Shown piece by piece: positions 62,328-64,000 of a stretch of 64,000 nt of DNA. Both the position numbers and the translations under genes were made by a program. The stretch's first letter is position 1, and each line of letters opens with the position of its first letter. The stretch lies in contig NZ_QZMU01000001.1 in NCBI RefSeq assembly GCF_003932505.1, forward strand, positions 1,736,001 through 1,800,000, given 5' to 3'. The notes under the pieces were generated by a model that was given only the letters and a program-made list of their open reading frames with translations, was not told the origin of the DNA and made no database searches. Source of the stretch: Thiohalobacter thiocyanaticus (GTDB lineage Bacteria; Pseudomonadota; Gammaproteobacteria; Thiohalobacterales; Thiohalobacteraceae).

Positions 62328-63965
62328 TCATTTCCCGCCCTGCTCGATGCGGCGGGTGATGACCCACTGCTGGGCGATGGAGAGCACATTGTTGGTCACC
62401 CAGTACAGCACCAGCCCGGAGGGGAAGAAGGCGAAGAAGACGGTGAACACCACCGGCAGGATCATCATCACCTTGGCCTGGATCGGGTCCAGCGGCGCCG
62501 GGTTGAGCTTCTGCTGGATGAACATGGTCGCGCCCATGATCAGCGGCAGAATGTAGTAGGGATCCTTCGACGACAGATCATTCAGCCACAGGGCGAAGTC
62601 GGCCTGGCGCAGCTCCACGCTCTCCAGCAGCACCCAGTACAGGGCGATGAAGACCGGGATCTGGATCAGGATGGGCAAACAGCCGCCCAGCGGATTGATC
62701 TTCTCGGTCTTGTACAGCTCCATCATGGCCTGGTTGAGCTTCTGCTTGTCGTCGCCGTAGCGCTCCTTGAGCGTCTTCAGCCGCGGTGCGAGCTTGCGCA
62801 TCTGCGCCATGGACTTGTAGCTCATTTCCGAGGGCTTGTAGAACAGCAGCTTGATCAGCAGGGTCAGGATGATGATGGACCAGCCCCAGTTACCGACCAG
62901 GTCGTGGATCTTCTCCAGCAGCCAGAAGATGGGCTTGGCCAGGATGGTCAGCATGCCGTAGTCGGCGGTCAGTTCCAGGCCCGGGGCGATCTCCTTGAGC
63001 CGGTCCTGCAGCTTGGGACCGACGAACAGCCGGCTGGCAAAGGTGTGCTCGCCGCCGGGCGGCACACTCACCGCCGTTGCGGCCAGACCCAGCACATAGC
63101 GGTTATCGGACAGTGCCTTGCTGTAATAGTGGTTGGGTTCGTCCGGCGCCGGCAGCCAGGCAGCGAGGAAGTAATGCTGGATCATGGCGGCCCAGCCACC
63201 GCTGATGTCACGCGCCAGGGGCGCGTCGCGCATGTCACCGAAGTCGTACTTCTCGTACTTCTCCTCAGGACTGTAGATCACGCCGCCGGTGTAGGTATAG
63301 ATGAAGGCCTGGCCCTGGCCGCTGACCTCGCTGCGCTGCAGCTGGCGGTACTGGCGTCCGCGCCACGGCTTGCCGGTGGTGTTGCGCACCTGCTGCTCGA
63401 GCTGGATCAGGTAGTCGCCGCGGGTGAAGCGGTAACGCTTTATGACCTCGATCCCCTCGGGGCTGGTCCAGGTCAGCTCGACCGTGAGTTCATCCTGGCC
63501 GGGCTGCAGGCGCCACTCGTCGCGGTCGCTGTTGAAGGTGACATGGTGGGTCGGTTCGGTGCCGTCGGGCGTGCGCAGGCCGGACTGGACCACGAAGATG
63601 TCATTGGGCCGCTCGTGCAGCAGGCGCACCGGCACGTCCGGCTTGTCGGCGTCGATCGGATAGTCGAGCAGGGCAGCGCCGACGAGATCACCGCCGCGGG
63701 TATCGATCTCGATCTCCAGCACGTCGGTACGCACCCGAATGCGTTTGCTCTCGGGATCGGGGGTCGGTTCGGCGTCCGTCGCCGCGGCCGCGGTGGTCTC
63801 GGGCAGGGCATCCGGGATGTCGGCGGCAGGGGCCTGTTCGCCCCCGGCACGGGATTCGACCTGCACCGGTGCCGGCTCGCTGCCGTAGTCGCGCTGCCAG
63901 GCCTCCCACAGCAGGAGTACCACGAAGCTCAGGGCAATGAACAGGATCAGACGCTGGTTATCCAT
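62328..63965 (-). CDS. yidC: Membrane protein insertase YidC
   Basis: 545 aa. N-terminal membrane anchor (NQRLILFIALSFVVLLLWEAW), large periplasmic domain rich in Pro and acidic residues, then the YidC core of five helices (IFWLLEKIHDLVGNWGWSIIILTLLIKLLFYKPSEMSYKSMAQMRKLAPRL, KINPLGGCLPILIQIPVFIALYWVL). Start MDNQR at 63965. Upstream rnpA/rpmH would be outside the window. Last genes of the oriC-side cluster. Confidence 0.97.
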   Translation of the reverse strand: MDNQRLILFIALSFVVLLLWEAWQRDYGSEPAPVQVESRAGGEQAPAADIPDALPETTAAAATDAEPTPDPESKRIRVRTDVLEIEIDTRGGDLVGAALLDYPIDADKPDVPVRLLHERPNDIFVVQSGLRTPDGTEPTHHVTFNSDRDEWRLQPGQDELTVELTWTSPEGIEVIKRYRFTRGDYLIQLEQQVRNTTGKPWRGRQYRQLQRSEVSGQGQAFIYTYTGGVIYSPEEKYEKYDFGDMRDAPLARDISGGWAAMIQHYFLAAWLPAPDEPNHYYSKALSDNRYVLGLAATAVSVPPGGEHTFASRLFVGPKLQDRLKEIAPGLELTADYGMLTILAKPIFWLLEKIHDLVGNWGWSIIILTLLIKLLFYKPSEMSYKSMAQMRKLAPRLKTLKERYGDDKQKLNQAMMELYKTEKINPLGGCLPILIQIPVFIALYWVLLESVELRQADFALWLNDLSSKDPYYILPLIMGATMFIQQKLNPAPLDPIQAKVMMILPVVFTVFFAFFPSGLVLYWVTNNVLSIAQQWVITRRIEQGGK

Positions 63966-64000
63966 GCTTGTTTTCTACCGGATGGGATGACTCGGGCACC

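Overview
The window is GC-rich bacterial chromosome, almost certainly from a gammaproteobacterium; a sulfur-oxidising or halophilic Chromatiales-like host is my inference. The order yidC, mnmE, (insert), mnmG, rsmG, parA, parB, atpI-B-E-F-H-A-G-D-C, slyD, glmU, glmS is the classical cluster next to oriC. Other clues are a complete sucrose-synthesis operon (fructokinase, sucrose-phosphate synthase, sucrose synthase; sucrose is a compatible solute in halophilic and C1/N-oxidising bacteria), a PEP-CTERM protein and a 6S RNA with gammaproteobacterial-type sequence.

Layout. 1-9.6 kb: 3' end of hemF, rubredoxin, a 6S RNA gene on the minus strand, mlaC-like, hemB, aroE, an RRM-type RNA-binding protein, gamma carbonic anhydrase-like yrdA, ABC-F yheS and several small genes. 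9.8-15.3 kb: the sucrose operon, genes joined by TGATG stop/start overlaps. 15.5-20.9 kb: KamA-family radical SAM enzyme, MarR regulator with a coupled Cys-rich protein, a cNMP-binding protein without HTH, a Xre/RES toxin-antitoxin pair and a stand-alone DUF3883 nuclease-like gene. 21.1-37.4 kb: housekeeping core (glmS, glmU, slyD, F1Fo ATP synthase, parAB, rsmG, mnmG). 37.5-46.8 kb: GlxA-type regulator, homocysteine methyltransferase, MoxR/DUF58/transglutaminase operon, second SlyD, PEP-CTERM protein, thioredoxin-domain protein. About 47.0-60.8 kb: an integrative island in the 3' end of mnmE. 60.8-64 kb: mnmE and yidC.

The island is the most interesting part. It is bounded by an imperfect direct repeat of the mnmE 3' end (the site used by SGI1-type elements) and carries a P4-type tyrosine integrase, an AlpA-like excisionase, a winged-helix protein beside four phased dyad sites, an M41-like HExxH protein, a type I restriction-modification system (hsdM-hsdS-hsdR) and an AT-rich operon: MerR-like regulator, helical 162-aa protein, large gluzincin-like HELGH protein, dCTP-deaminase-family protein. 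That operon is the best candidate for an undescribed (anti-phage) system.

Two general features matter to a user. First, small palindromic repeat families (CATTGCGAG..., GTCATCCCGC..., long inverted CGCAGAG/CGCAAAGG/CACGGAA repeats) fill many intergenic gaps, some nested inside each other. Second, single-base frame breaks interrupt otherwise well-conserved genes (sucrose-phosphate synthase, thioredoxin-domain protein, MerR-like, winged-helix, hsdM), with a dense patch at 42.2-44.1 kb through a transglutaminase and a SlyD gene. The pattern suggests residual sequencing indels at least as much as real gene decay. No tRNA, rRNA or CRISPR array was found.
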